From Sphingobacteriaceae bacterium (GTDB lineage: Bacteria > Bacteroidota > Bacteroidia > B-17B0 > Aurantibacillaceae): DNA of 64,000 nucleotides. Every line of letters starts with the position of its first letter. The first letter of the stretch is position 1. Positions 47,016-55,666 of this stretch are shown here, one piece after another. The notes beneath the pieces are model-generated. The model saw only the letters and a program-made list of their open reading frames with translations. It was not told the origin of the DNA and made no database searches. The position numbers and the translations under genes are program-made. The stretch is taken from positions 1-64,000 of the forward strand of contig JADJXI010000020.1 of assembly GCA_016715905.1 (NCBI GenBank), read 5' to 3'.

Positions 47016-47966
47016 TTATTTATTCAGAATAATTTTTTCAGTTAGTATTGCCGATTCATGGGTATAAGCTCGGATGAAATAAGTTCCCGCCGGTAAATTA
47101 TTTAAGTTTAGTGTTAACTTTTCGGCTTCTGTTAATTCCTGTTTAGCAACAACTGAGCCTAATATATTAATCACTTCTATTTTTGAATAATTCGCTTTTG
47201 CATCAATGTGAATTACACCTTCATTACTCGGGTTAGGATAAACTGTAAAACCTGAATTTAATTTTGTAGTTAATTTATTTAATCCAACCTGCATATTTGC
47301 ACTACCGTTAAAAATTACAGTATCAAGTCTGAAAGTTCCGGCATTTCCTTCTGCATTCCAAGGATAAAAACGGAAGCTAACCGCATTAGTAACGTTGGAA
47401 TAAGATGTACTTCCCAATAAAATGGTTGAACCCACTTCTTGAGCGCCGCCAGTTACTGTATAAGAATCTAAATTCCAGAAAAAATTATCTCCGGCTTGAA
47501 CCGAAATATTGGAATTAGTTGGGGCAATGGTTGCTGTTAAATTAGTGGAATACGTATCTAAACTTCCTCTCACCGCCCAATGTCTTGGCCCTGTACTTGA
47601 CCTCGACATATTAAATTTAATATCAGAGAAACTGATTGTGGAATTGGCTGCCGGAGTTAATGTAACTTCAAAATATTTACCGGGATTAATAGATCCGGTA
47701 AATGTAATGTTATCCCCATTTGTAGCGCCTAAGTCCCAGGTATTAAAGGCAAATACTCCGCTAGCAGAAACTGTAGAAGGAGTGCCTACTGCTGAAAATG
47801 CGCCAAAAGTTAAACCATTTGCTGTAGGTGTTGGAGTAGGATCCAAGGTTCCGGTATTTGCTGTTCCCGACATTACACTACTGAAATGATACATGCCACT
47901 GAAGCTTTGTGCTGATACCATTAATCCGCAAAAGACCATGGTCGAAAAAAGTAATTTTTTAATCAT
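47016..47966 (-). CDS. Secreted protein with T9SS type A sorting domain, 316 aa
   Basis: Signal peptide (LLFSTMVFCGLMVSAQ), then a beta-rich domain rich in Ser, Thr, Gly and Asn (residues 20-230; e.g. FEVTLTPAANSTISFSDIKF, GSLDTYSTNL) that resembles choice-of-anchor or lamin-tail-like modules seen in Bacteroidota surface proteins. The C-terminal domain from about 235 reads SGFTVYPNPSNEGVIHID, then IEVINILGSVVAKQEL and NLPAGTYFIRAYT, a standard type A sorting domain. It would cross the outer membrane by T9SS and be released or attached. Ligand unknown. Confidence 0.85.
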   Translation of the reverse strand: MIKKLLFSTMVFCGLMVSAQSFSGMYHFSSVMSGTANTGTLDPTPTPTANGLTFGAFSAVGTPSTVSASGVFAFNTWDLGATNGDNITFTGSINPGKYFEVTLTPAANSTISFSDIKFNMSRSSTGPRHWAVRGSLDTYSTNLTATIAPTNSNISVQAGDNFFWNLDSYTVTGGAQEVGSTILLGSTSYSNVTNAVSFRFYPWNAEGNAGTFRLDTVIFNGSANMQVGLNKLTTKLNSGFTVYPNPSNEGVIHIDAKANYSKIEVINILGSVVAKQELTEAEKLTLNLNNLPAGTYFIRAYTHESAILTEKIILNK

Positions 47967-47989
47967 GCTTATAAAGTTTTAATTTTATA

Positions 47990-47997
47990 CAAAAATA
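47990..47997 (-). promoter_or_regulatory. Putative -7 box upstream of the sorting-domain gene
   Basis: TATTTTTG on the minus strand fits TAnnTTTG, 23 bases before ATG 47966, in the short divergent gap with the thioredoxin gene. Confidence 0.35.
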
Positions 47998-48029
47998 AAC
48001 AATTGAAATTAAAGATAGGGCCATATAAT

Positions 48030-49061
48030 ATGAAGCGGGTTATTTTATTATGTCTTATTTCAACAGGCTTATTTACTGACTTTAAGGCTCAAAATGAGGC
48101 TGATGGCCTTGTTAAATGGATGAATTTTAAGGAAGCGCAAGCCAACAATAAATTAACACAAAAACCTTTTTTAATTGATATTTACACCGATTGGTGCGGT
48201 TGGTGTAAGCATATGATGAAAACTACTTATTCCAATCCTAATCTGGCAAATTACATCAACGCTAATTTTTACCCCGTAAAATTTAATGCAGAAGGAAAAG
48301 ACACTATTGAATATAATGGTAAAATATACAAACCGCTTTCTAATGAACCCAAAGTGCCGCATGAATTGGCACTGAAATTTTTGGGAAATAGTTTGAGTTA
48401 TCCTTCAACGGTTTTTGTTACAAATAATTTTGAATTTACCTTACTTACACAAGGATTTTTGGAAGATAAAAAAATAGAACCCATCTTAATTTTTATGGTG
48501 GAAAATGCATGGAGAAGCAGCATTTTTGATGAATTTAATAAAAACTTTTCGCGTACATTTTACGATACTACTTATTTTAAAGTGCCGGTAAATTGGAAGG
48601 CCGTGAACGATTTGGAGAAATTAAATACTAAAAAGCCAAAAAAGACATTGGTATTTATTGGAACAGGATTTTGCAATACCTGTAAAGTCATGCAAAAAAC
48701 AACTTTTAGTGATTCATTAATCGGCCCCTATATTAATAAATACTTTAACCTGGTTAATTTGAATGCTGAAATAAATGACACTATCGTTTTTAAGAAAGAA
48801 AAATTCTACAAAAATCCGATTAATGGCTATCCTTTACATACTTTATCGTTAAAGTTAACGAATAACCGTTTTTCTTTGCCCGCATTGTGTATTTTAGACG
48901 AACAATTAAATACCCTGGAAGTACTTAATTTTTATCAGTCACCTCAGCAAATAAAACCCATACTTGAATATTTTGCAAGTGACAAATATAAAACAAAGCC
49001 CTGGGCAGATTTTATTAAGGAGTATTCTACAAATTCTGCTCAATTAAAAAGTAAAAAATGA
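48030..49061 (+). CDS. Exported protein with two tandem thioredoxin-fold domains
   Basis: I use ATG 48030, which gives a clean signal peptide (RVILLCLISTGLFTDFKAQ), instead of a TTG at 48003. Residues 25-165 form a thioredoxin-like domain with active site DWCGWCK (Cys56, Cys59) and a cis-Pro region in LSYPSTVF. Residues 195-320 form a second one with GFCNTCK (Cys215, Cys218) and cis-Pro in FSLPALC. Both CxxC pairs are intact, so two redox sites act in the periplasm, possibly as a reductase or disulfide carrier pair. Its stop overlaps the start of the next membrane-protein gene (ATGA). Confidence 0.85.
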   Translation: MKRVILLCLISTGLFTDFKAQNEADGLVKWMNFKEAQANNKLTQKPFLIDIYTDWCGWCKHMMKTTYSNPNLANYINANFYPVKFNAEGKDTIEYNGKIYKPLSNEPKVPHELALKFLGNSLSYPSTVFVTNNFEFTLLTQGFLEDKKIEPILIFMVENAWRSSIFDEFNKNFSRTFYDTTYFKVPVNWKAVNDLEKLNTKKPKKTLVFIGTGFCNTCKVMQKTTFSDSLIGPYINKYFNLVNLNAEINDTIVFKKEKFYKNPINGYPLHTLSLKLTNNRFSLPALCILDEQLNTLEVLNFYQSPQQIKPILEYFASDKYKTKPWADFIKEYSTNSAQLKSKK

Positions 49062-50023
49062 AATCATCAACCATACATCATTTAAACACCGGCTTAATTT
49101 TATTGTCGTGTATGGTGGCTTTTTTTATTCCGTTTGAATTATTTTTATTTTCGTACGCTGTTTTGGGTCCATTACATTATTTAACTGAAATAGGCTGGTT
49201 GCACAAGAAAAATTATTTTACCAAAGGTAAATACGATTTTGTTTTACTGAGTATTGCATGTTCTATACTGGTATTTTGGAATTTTTTCCCCCCAAAAAAT
49301 TCCGGTCTTATGGCTGATATTATTTTATTTAGCGCTTTATGCAGTATAGTTTTTGTGTTTATGAAAGACTGGCTGTACAGAGGCGCTGTTATTTTACTGG
49401 CCTTGCTGGTGGTAGGTTTTGTGAATGATACCACCCATTATTTCACCTGGGCTGCAATATTTTTGCCAACTATTATTCATGTGTTTATTTTTACCTGGGC
49501 ATTTATGTTATTTGGAGTATTGAAAGAAAAATCATGGCCCGGTTTAGTTTCTATCTTTACTTTGATTATTTGCGCCATTTTATTGATTACTATCCAACCG
49601 CAAAATTTATTTTATAATGTGAGTGAATATATTCAAAAGAGTTATTCAAACTTTACATTATTAAATTTCAGCTTAGTTAATTTGTTTGGATTAGATTCTT
49701 TTACCGAAGTTTCACAGGTGTTTACCTCCAACGCAGGTTTTGTCATCATGCGATTTATTGCTTTTGCTTATACGTATCACTATTTAAATTGGTTTTCTAA
49801 AACTTCGGTAATTAAATGGCACGAAGTTTCACGGAAGAGCTTAACTATCACTTTAATCATTTGGATTTCTTCGGTTGGATTATATGCCTACAACTATTCT
49901 CTAGGCATGAATGTTTTATTTTTCTTAAGCTTTTTACATGTTTTTCTTGAATTCCCGTTGAATGTTGTTTCCTTTTCAGGTATTGGAAAAGCGCTTGGCT
50001 CATTTAGCGCCAAAAAATCATAG
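49058..50023 (+). CDS. Polytopic membrane protein of unknown function with intramembrane histidines
   Basis: 321 residues, about nine predicted transmembrane helices. Histidines fall in or near the helices: His40 and His49 (GPLHYLTEIGWLHK), His127 (NDTTHYF), His141 (PTIIHVFIF), His241 (YTYHYLNW), His255 (IKWHEVSRK) and His294 with Glu298 (LHVFLEFPLN). This arrangement recalls metal-binding integral-membrane oxygenases, such as Brp/Blh-type carotene dioxygenases, but I cannot confirm homology. Translationally coupled (ATGA) to the tandem thioredoxin gene, so a shared redox or membrane-enzyme pathway is plausible. Confidence 0.6.
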   Translation: MKSSTIHHLNTGLILLSCMVAFFIPFELFLFSYAVLGPLHYLTEIGWLHKKNYFTKGKYDFVLLSIACSILVFWNFFPPKNSGLMADIILFSALCSIVFVFMKDWLYRGAVILLALLVVGFVNDTTHYFTWAAIFLPTIIHVFIFTWAFMLFGVLKEKSWPGLVSIFTLIICAILLITIQPQNLFYNVSEYIQKSYSNFTLLNFSLVNLFGLDSFTEVSQVFTSNAGFVIMRFIAFAYTYHYLNWFSKTSVIKWHEVSRKSLTITLIIWISSVGLYAYNYSLGMNVLFFLSFLHVFLEFPLNVVSFSGIGKALGSFSAKKS

Positions 50024-50124
50024 TTAAGCGAAATACTAACAGCGCACATTCGGTATTTTTTTCATTTTCTACAATTCTGATTTGATTTTTTCGTTAAAAT
50101 TGACTAGATTTAAGGTTATCGATT

Positions 50125-51165
50125 ATGCGATTATTGGCTTTCATATTTTTAGCTTTTGCTTTTTGGTCGGGAACTACTTTGTTGACCAAAGGTAAGGACG
50201 TGCCGGTTAAATCTAAGGATAAGCCCGACTCTCTGCTCATTTGTAACGATGCGGGATTGTGTACTAGTGTAGTTGGTATTGTAAACCCTAAAACCAACAA
50301 TAATGAAGATTATATATTGGATGCTGATTTGTATAAGTACAGAGTTGACACCCTTCAGCAGGTTCGTTTTTGGAGGAAAATCATGAATTTATCGGCAGAT
50401 AGTTCCATTTTATGCGTGGCTTCAAATCGGTTTGTAATTGAAATAATAAACAATAAAGATTGGGATAAAAAAAGTGACGAAGAAAAGAGAATTTATCGAG
50501 ATAATATAAGAATGAACTTACAATTGGATTCTACCGAGCGTATTTTGCAAACAACCGGCAAAAGCTTTTTTTATAATTTTGATAGAACCTATCAGAATTT
50601 CCATAAAGGAATTAATTGTTTTATTGAAAATGAAGTGGATCCTTGGTATGCACAGGCCATATTACTTATTGAAAGTCCGAATAAACTGCAAAAATCAAAT
50701 GCGGGAGCGTATGGTCCATTTCAATTAATGAAAGAAGTGGCCCGCCTGTTTGGATTAAAAGTGAATAAGCAGATAGATGAGCGCGCAGATTTTAAAAGAA
50801 GTGCGTTTGCTGCAAGTAGTTTAATAAAACGAGTTTGTATTCCACATGCGCGAAGAATGCTGGATTCATTAGGGATAAGCAATTACCAAGAAAATGAATT
50901 GTGGTTTAGGTTGTTGGTGATGCATTGTTATCATGCCGGTTCAGGTAATGTAGATCAGGCCTTGCAAACATTTAAACCCAATAACGGAGATATGAATGTG
51001 GTTTATAATTTATGGCACGCGCAAACACGAAGATTTAAAAGCGCATCTCAAAATTATTCTCAGCTTATTTTAGCGGCCATGCTCGAGATGAATGATAAAA
51101 TAAATGCAGTTGATAAAATTGCAGGCATCAATTACCCGGAAAATTATATTTCCTCATCCAATTAA
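50125..51165 (+). CDS. Exported lytic transglycosylase-like (SLT domain) protein
   Basis: Signal peptide or anchor at residues 1-20. An N-terminal region without known motif is followed from about 165 by an SLT-type lysozyme-like domain: AQAILLIESPNKLQKSN with the likely catalytic Glu183, AGAYGPFQLMKEVARLFGLK, FKRSAFAASSLIK, and VMHCYHAGSGNVDQAL, which corresponds to the family's AYNAGxG element. It probably cleaves peptidoglycan glycan strands, producing anhydromuropeptides, in the periplasm. It differs from the standard ESxFxPxAxSxAGAxGxWQ motif by spacing, so activity should be regarded as likely, not certain. Confidence 0.75.
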   Translation: MRLLAFIFLAFAFWSGTTLLTKGKDVPVKSKDKPDSLLICNDAGLCTSVVGIVNPKTNNNEDYILDADLYKYRVDTLQQVRFWRKIMNLSADSSILCVASNRFVIEIINNKDWDKKSDEEKRIYRDNIRMNLQLDSTERILQTTGKSFFYNFDRTYQNFHKGINCFIENEVDPWYAQAILLIESPNKLQKSNAGAYGPFQLMKEVARLFGLKVNKQIDERADFKRSAFAASSLIKRVCIPHARRMLDSLGISNYQENELWFRLLVMHCYHAGSGNVDQALQTFKPNNGDMNVVYNLWHAQTRRFKSASQNYSQLILAAMLEMNDKINAVDKIAGINYPENYISSSN

Positions 51166-51168
51166 TCA

Positions 51169-51771
51169 GTGACATTATCTTCCTTTACTTCTAAAATTTC
51201 CAAGGCCTATTCTTATGTAGAATATCGAAACTTGCTGAGTTCGTTAATGGAACAAAATAAAACTACAGGCCTCGATCAAAGTGAGGCCATGATCGAATAT
51301 GCTAAATTAAATATTCAACGAATGAATCGCATTGATCAAAAAATTGAATTGGATTCGGCCTTCAAAGATGCTTTAGTACAATTAAATACACCTCTTCAAT
51401 GGTATGTTATTACGGAAGGGTGGTGTGGCGATGCAGCACAAAATGTGCCCGTATTTGCTTTAGCAGAAAAAATAAGTGATAAAATTAATTTGAAATTGAT
51501 ATTGCGGGATGAAAATTCCGAAATTATGAATCAATATTTAACCAATGGTTCTAAGTCCATTCCTAAACTGATTTGTTTTGATTCCGTTTCCGGAACAGAA
51601 CTTTTTGTTTGGGGTCCAAGGCCAGAAACCTGCCAGAATATTATGATTCAACTAAAAAAAGAAGGAAAGGAAAAAAACGATATCGCAAAAGCCATACATG
51701 CCTGGTATGCTACGGATAAAACACTTTCTCTTCAGCGGGAGCTTATTTTACTGTTAAAAAACATCAACTAA
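51169..51771 (+). CDS. Thioredoxin-fold protein with single active-site cysteine
   Basis: 200 residues, GTG start 3 bases after the preceding stop. The region WYVITEGWCGDAAQNVPVFA (about 78-97) is the thioredoxin-like active-site loop, with one Cys and Gly-Asp in place of the second Cys; SIPKLICF supplies the cis-Pro. This matches the Bacteroidota 'thioredoxin family' group with WCGD(A/S). The lack of the resolving Cys suggests glutathione- or bacillithiol-type chemistry or a non-redox role. No signal peptide, so cytoplasmic. A terminator follows at 51770. Confidence 0.75.
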   Translation: MTLSSFTSKISKAYSYVEYRNLLSSLMEQNKTTGLDQSEAMIEYAKLNIQRMNRIDQKIELDSAFKDALVQLNTPLQWYVITEGWCGDAAQNVPVFALAEKISDKINLKLILRDENSEIMNQYLTNGSKSIPKLICFDSVSGTELFVWGPRPETCQNIMIQLKKEGKEKNDIAKAIHAWYATDKTLSLQRELILLLKNIN

Positions 51772-51799
51772 AAAGCCCCAATTTATATTGAGGCTTTTG
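51770..51799. terminator. Bidirectional terminator between convergent genes
   Basis: AAAAGCC..CA pairs with TG.GGCTTTT around an AT-rich loop, with A and T tracts on the outer sides, between the thioredoxin-fold gene and the TPR gene. Confidence 0.7.
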
Positions 51800-51810
51800 A
51801 AAAAATGAAT

Positions 51811-53523
51811 TTATTTTTTTACCGGTTGTTTAGGTGGAGTAAAATAATACTTCGCTTTTTGATTTTCCGGATCTAACTCTTTTACTTTCGTCCACATTTC
51901 ATCGGCTTTGGCTTTATCTTTTTTATTTAAATAATAGGCACCTAAATACTCATAAGCTTCAACGGCATCTTTTTTATTCGCATTTAGTTCTTCGGGTTTA
52001 ATTAAACTAAGTACCTTTTCATAAATTAATTTGGTATCCTCTCGTTCAACTTTTGAATCAATTAATGAATTGGCACGACCTCTCCATACATAAGCCGGTA
52101 TCCAAGATGGATTTTTTCTAACCAAATTAGCGAAAGCCGAATCTGCTTTAATCAAGGCCGGAATAGCTTCAGCTTCTTTTGCTGCTTTTACTTTAGCATC
52201 TTTTGTGTTTGCTGCCTCATTTAATTTCGTCACAGCCGGAAAATAATATGATTTTCCTAAATTATACCAATCGTTATTATTCATAGAGGAAGCTCCTCTG
52301 CCAATTTTCTTTTCGTAATAATTAACCGCCCCCTCATAATTTTTATTTTTGTAATTTGAATAAGCAATTTCACTATAAATTTCTCCTGCCATAGAAGTAT
52401 CCAATTGAATAGCTTTTTCCAGCTCAATCATACCTAAACTATCTTTTCCTGTTTTCATCAATAACATACCCTTATATTTAAAATCACTTCCCAGGTACTT
52501 AAATTTAGGGCCTGCACTGTTAAAGAAATCATTTAAAGCATCTAATCCTTTAGAATAAGCATCTTTATCTTTTGCGTCGCCAATTTCATAATAACTCATT
52601 CCGGCTATTCTATCCAAATAAACATTTTTGAAATTTGATTTTTTTAAATTTTCATATTCAGTTATTGCATCACTATATTGTTTGTTTTTAAACAAAGCGC
52701 TCATAAAACGATAACGTGCATAATCACTATTGTTTAATTCAAGATATTTTTTCCAGTGCTCAATGGATTTACTGTTTTGTCCGGCTAAATAATATAATTC
52801 GGCAATTTCACGATAGGCCGGTGCAAAAGTTGGATCTAATGTTAAGGCTGCCTTGTATTTTTCAAGTGCTAACTGGTAGTTACGACCGCGCTGATATAAT
52901 TTACCTTCACGTAAAATACCTTTTGCGCTTTTAGGATTTAAAGTAGTGGCTTGTTGGTAGCTTTTTATAGGCCCGCTGCCGTCTGTTGGGTTTTTTTCTA
53001 ATTGTGCGTCACCCATTAAAATATAATTTTCTGCGGTTTTAGAATCCAATTTTATGGCGTTGTTTAGTTGAGCTATAGCTTCATCCGGATTTTTATTGTC
53101 TGTTAAAATCCAGGCCTCAGCTGTTCTGCGCATAACTTCTGCATTTTTATTTTGAGCTACGCTGGCTGCTTTAAAAAACTGTGCTTTGGCATCATTTGTT
53201 TTACCATTGTATAATAATACTTTTCCTAATCCAACATAATTTAACGCGTTGGTTGCATTTATTTCTGAACCCTTAGCGTAATAGAAGTTAGCACTATCTA
53301 TTAAAGATGCGTCTCTATCCTGTATTCCATTAGCGAAAAAATTCTCTCCCAAATTGAAGTAATATTCACCTTTTGATGGGTCCTTACTAATCAAGGAACG
53401 TAAATCTTTATCAGCTGCCTCAAAACGTTCATTATCTGTTTTCACCATGGCTTCCTGTAAAGTTTGAGATTGCATACTTATGCCGGTTAATGCAATTCCC
53501 ACTGTATATATGTATTTTCTCAT
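51811..53523 (-). CDS. Exported tetratricopeptide-repeat protein, 570 aa
   Basis: Signal peptide (YIYTVGIALTGISMQSQ), then TPR units through almost the whole length: KGEYYFNLGENFFANG, NALNYVGLGKVLLYNGKTND, AENYILMGDAQLEKNPTDGS, YQLALEKYKAALTLDPTFAP and others, ending in a unit AYEYLGAYYLNKKDKAKADE and a short basic tail. It belongs to a periplasmic scaffold class; a specific complex is not evident. It lies about 100 bases downstream of the PstS-like gene on the same strand and may be in the TonB transcription unit. Confidence 0.85.
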   Translation of the reverse strand: MRKYIYTVGIALTGISMQSQTLQEAMVKTDNERFEAADKDLRSLISKDPSKGEYYFNLGENFFANGIQDRDASLIDSANFYYAKGSEINATNALNYVGLGKVLLYNGKTNDAKAQFFKAASVAQNKNAEVMRRTAEAWILTDNKNPDEAIAQLNNAIKLDSKTAENYILMGDAQLEKNPTDGSGPIKSYQQATTLNPKSAKGILREGKLYQRGRNYQLALEKYKAALTLDPTFAPAYREIAELYYLAGQNSKSIEHWKKYLELNNSDYARYRFMSALFKNKQYSDAITEYENLKKSNFKNVYLDRIAGMSYYEIGDAKDKDAYSKGLDALNDFFNSAGPKFKYLGSDFKYKGMLLMKTGKDSLGMIELEKAIQLDTSMAGEIYSEIAYSNYKNKNYEGAVNYYEKKIGRGASSMNNNDWYNLGKSYYFPAVTKLNEAANTKDAKVKAAKEAEAIPALIKADSAFANLVRKNPSWIPAYVWRGRANSLIDSKVEREDTKLIYEKVLSLIKPEELNANKKDAVEAYEYLGAYYLNKKDKAKADEMWTKVKELDPENQKAKYYFTPPKQPVKK

Positions 53524-53620
53524 AATCGTGTTTAAGCTCTAAATTTAACTATTTATTATTTTGCAAGCCTCATGCCAAGGGTGAAAAAGTCACTGTATTT
53601 TATGATATTTTAAGATAATA

Positions 53621-54586
53621 TTATGGAGATTGAACAGGTTCAAAATTTACATGAATATTTCTTTCTTGTTGTACGCTTGGTAATAATCCTTGTTTTAAAA
53701 ATGTCATTTGTCCTTTTGGTCCGGCAATAAAACTTTCCAAACCTTTTGCCAAAGTAAATTCACCGGTTCGGCGATAAACATAAACTCCACGCATTAGTGG
53801 ATATGTTTTAAGTTTGAAGGAACTTTGACTCGGGTAAATTGCTTTAGAAGTATCTTTTTGAACGGCCAAAAACTTTAATAAATCTTTATTATTTTTATAT
53901 AAGGGGTCATCTACATCACTCAACCAGGCATAATCAATACATGCAATGGCGTTTTTATGCTCAATCACATATTCTATGGCTTCCTTACTTGAATTTAGTA
54001 CTGCACAATGCGCTGCAAATTTTTTCCCTTGAAGAACGGAATCGCTTAGATAATGTATTACTGACGAGTTTTTTTTATCCAGGATAATTTGAACAGTGAT
54101 TTGATTACCCAAACTATCCGTTAATAAATCAGATTGACCTAGTAATTTTTGTAAGGCTGTATAACTTATGGACGAAAGAGGTAAAGACGCATTCGCGATA
54201 AAAGTAATGCCTGAATAGGCCACAATGGAAAACTTGGGTACTAATTGTTTGGAGGCAAATTGTTTCATCTCCTTTTCACTCAAGGGTCTTGATATGATAA
54301 TGGCTCTGCAACTATCTTTGTACATGGCTTCAATCGCTTCGTTTTCGGTTGTTTCTTTTACTTCAACATGTGCGTTGTGATATTGCGACTCAAAAGTATA
54401 AACCTGATTGAGCACATGAAGCGCTAATCCTTCGTCGTATTGGATTTTTAATTTTCCGGAAGTAGGTGTGTTATCATCGTAATCATTTTTGAAATAGGGG
54501 TCAACACAGGAAACCAAAATCAATATTAGAAGTATTGAATTGAAGAAGATATTTAAATTGATCGTATGTTTCAAAAAGAATTTCAA
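53621..54586 (-). CDS. PstS-like substrate-binding lipoprotein
   Basis: Lipoprotein signal (ILLILILVSC, lipobox Cys about residue 27). The body matches the phosphate-binding PstS fold used by Bacteroidota TonB clusters: VEVKETTENEAIEAMYKDSC, AIIISRPLSEKEM, IVAYSGITFIANASLPLS, AIEYVIEHKNAIACIDYAWL, and YPLMRGVYVYRRTGEFTLAK. No PstA/PstB/PstC genes are adjacent, so it may serve TonB-linked uptake rather than an ABC pump. Its start overlaps the stop of the small membrane-protein gene by 4 bases. Confidence 0.75.
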   Translation of the reverse strand: MKFFLKHTINLNIFFNSILLILILVSCVDPYFKNDYDDNTPTSGKLKIQYDEGLALHVLNQVYTFESQYHNAHVEVKETTENEAIEAMYKDSCRAIIISRPLSEKEMKQFASKQLVPKFSIVAYSGITFIANASLPLSSISYTALQKLLGQSDLLTDSLGNQITVQIILDKKNSSVIHYLSDSVLQGKKFAAHCAVLNSSKEAIEYVIEHKNAIACIDYAWLSDVDDPLYKNNKDLLKFLAVQKDTSKAIYPSQSSFKLKTYPLMRGVYVYRRTGEFTLAKGLESFIAGPKGQMTFLKQGLLPSVQQERNIHVNFEPVQSP

Positions 54587-54804
54587 GCCGATGTAGATTT
54601 ACTTTTTTTACTCAAGATAAGGTAAATTCTGAAACTTCTGTACACGGCGTATGCTAATAAAATAAAAACAAAAATAGTTCTTTTATTTCCGTACAGTCGT
54701 TCAGAAAGGAAGTCGGTAAATACAATGGCAATAGCACCTGATATAACTAACAAAACCATAATTGCACCAAACCATAGAGAAATATACTGACTTAAATTTT
54801 TCAT
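54583..54804 (-). CDS. Small two-helix membrane protein, 73 aa
   Basis: Two predicted transmembrane helices (YISLWFGAIMVLLVISGAIA and TIFVFILLAYAVYRSFRIYL) and a basic tail SKKSKSTSA. I do not recognise a named family, but similar small proteins sit between tonB and PstS-like genes in Bacteroidota. Its stop overlaps the PstS-like start. A strong hairpin separates it from tonB, so expression may need readthrough. Confidence 0.7.
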   Translation of the reverse strand: MKNLSQYISLWFGAIMVLLVISGAIAIVFTDFLSERLYGNKRTIFVFILLAYAVYRSFRIYLILSKKSKSTSA

Positions 54805-54818
54805 GATTAACAGACAAA

Positions 54819-54851
54819 AAAAGCCATAATCAATTTTCGATTATGGCTTTT
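54819..54851 (-). terminator. Strong hairpin after tonB
   Basis: AAAAGCCATAATC pairs perfectly with GATTATGGCTTTT around a 7-base loop, with the U-tract in the minus-strand direction. It lies between the tonB stop (54870) and the next minus-strand start (54804), so it may end or attenuate the tonB operon. Confidence 0.85.
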
Positions 54852-54869
54852 AAAATATTACAAAATTAA

Positions 54870-55664
54870 TTATTGAATTTTGAAACTGATTGGTAAATTA
54901 AAATAACACTTTACTGCTCTTCCGGTCATTTTTGCAGGCTTCCATTTTGGCATTGATTTAACAACACGTATAGCTTCCTTATCACAATCACGGCAGCCTG
55001 GAACTCCCTTTAAAATTTCCACATTACTGATATCGCCATTTTCACTCACCACAAATTTTAAAAAGCATTTTCCGCTAATTCCGGCTTCACGTGCCATAGC
55101 AGGGTACTGAATATTTCCCTGAATATATTTCATCATGGCGGTAACGCCACCCGGAAACTCGGCAGATTCTTCCACAATAGTAAAAATTTCTGGAGCTGCG
55201 GCTTCTGTTGGTCCTTTTTCTTCGGTTGGTGGAGCAACAATGTCTTTATCACCTTCCTGATCTTTAACACCAACATTTACATCCTTTACTTCTTCCTGTA
55301 GTTTTTGAGGTTCTTCTTCAACAGCATCATCCTTAATCACCGGAGGAACGAATTTTACCATTTCAACCATTGGTGGTGGTGGTGGTGGCGGTGGTGGTGG
55401 TGGTGTTTCTTCAACCGGAGGTGGAGGAGTAAGATCAATAACGATATTACTCATGTCTTGTACAATCTCCTCTTCTTCCGGTCTGTTATCAATTATTTTT
55501 TTAGCCCCCATTAAAATAATTGAAAAGGCTAAAACTCCACCAATTACATAAGTAACGGTTTTGTTATAATTTCTTCTTAGTTGATATGCGCCGTAAGCAA
55601 TATTCCGACCTTCGAATACAATGTCGTTACGGTTATCAAAGGTTGCATCATTCCAAGTATTCAT
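54870..55664 (-). CDS. tonB: TonB energy-transducing protein
   Basis: 264 residues. Cytoplasmic N-terminus with NIAYGAYQLRRNYNKTV, one transmembrane helix at about 38-57 (TYVIGGVLAFSIILMGAKKI), and a periplasmic proline-rich stalk with eleven Pro in a row after VEETP. The C-terminal TonB domain follows (FPGGVTAMMKYIQGNIQYPA, ISGKCFLKFVVSENGDISNV, MPKWKPAKMTGRAVKCYFNL). It transmits the energy of the ExbB/ExbD proton channel to TonB-dependent outer-membrane receptors. The Pro tract is encoded by a GGT-type microsatellite on the plus strand (55371-55406). Confidence 0.93.
   Translation of the reverse strand: MNTWNDATFDNRNDIVFEGRNIAYGAYQLRRNYNKTVTYVIGGVLAFSIILMGAKKIIDNRPEEEEIVQDMSNIVIDLTPPPPVEETPPPPPPPPPPPMVEMVKFVPPVIKDDAVEEEPQKLQEEVKDVNVGVKDQEGDKDIVAPPTEEKGPTEAAAPEIFTIVEESAEFPGGVTAMMKYIQGNIQYPAMAREAGISGKCFLKFVVSENGDISNVEILKGVPGCRDCDKEAIRVVKSMPKWKPAKMTGRAVKCYFNLPISFKIQ
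55371..55406. repeat. Triplet microsatellite inside tonB
   Basis: About twelve near-identical GGT/GGC triplets on the plus strand encode the polyproline stalk of TonB on the minus strand. Such tracts can change length by slippage in whole codons. Confidence 0.8.
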
Positions 55665-55666
55665 AA

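Noticed and set aside
55305..55514. Trp-rich frame on the plus strand in the tonB region
   Set aside because: Product of the GGT microsatellite read in the opposite direction; no start or family support.
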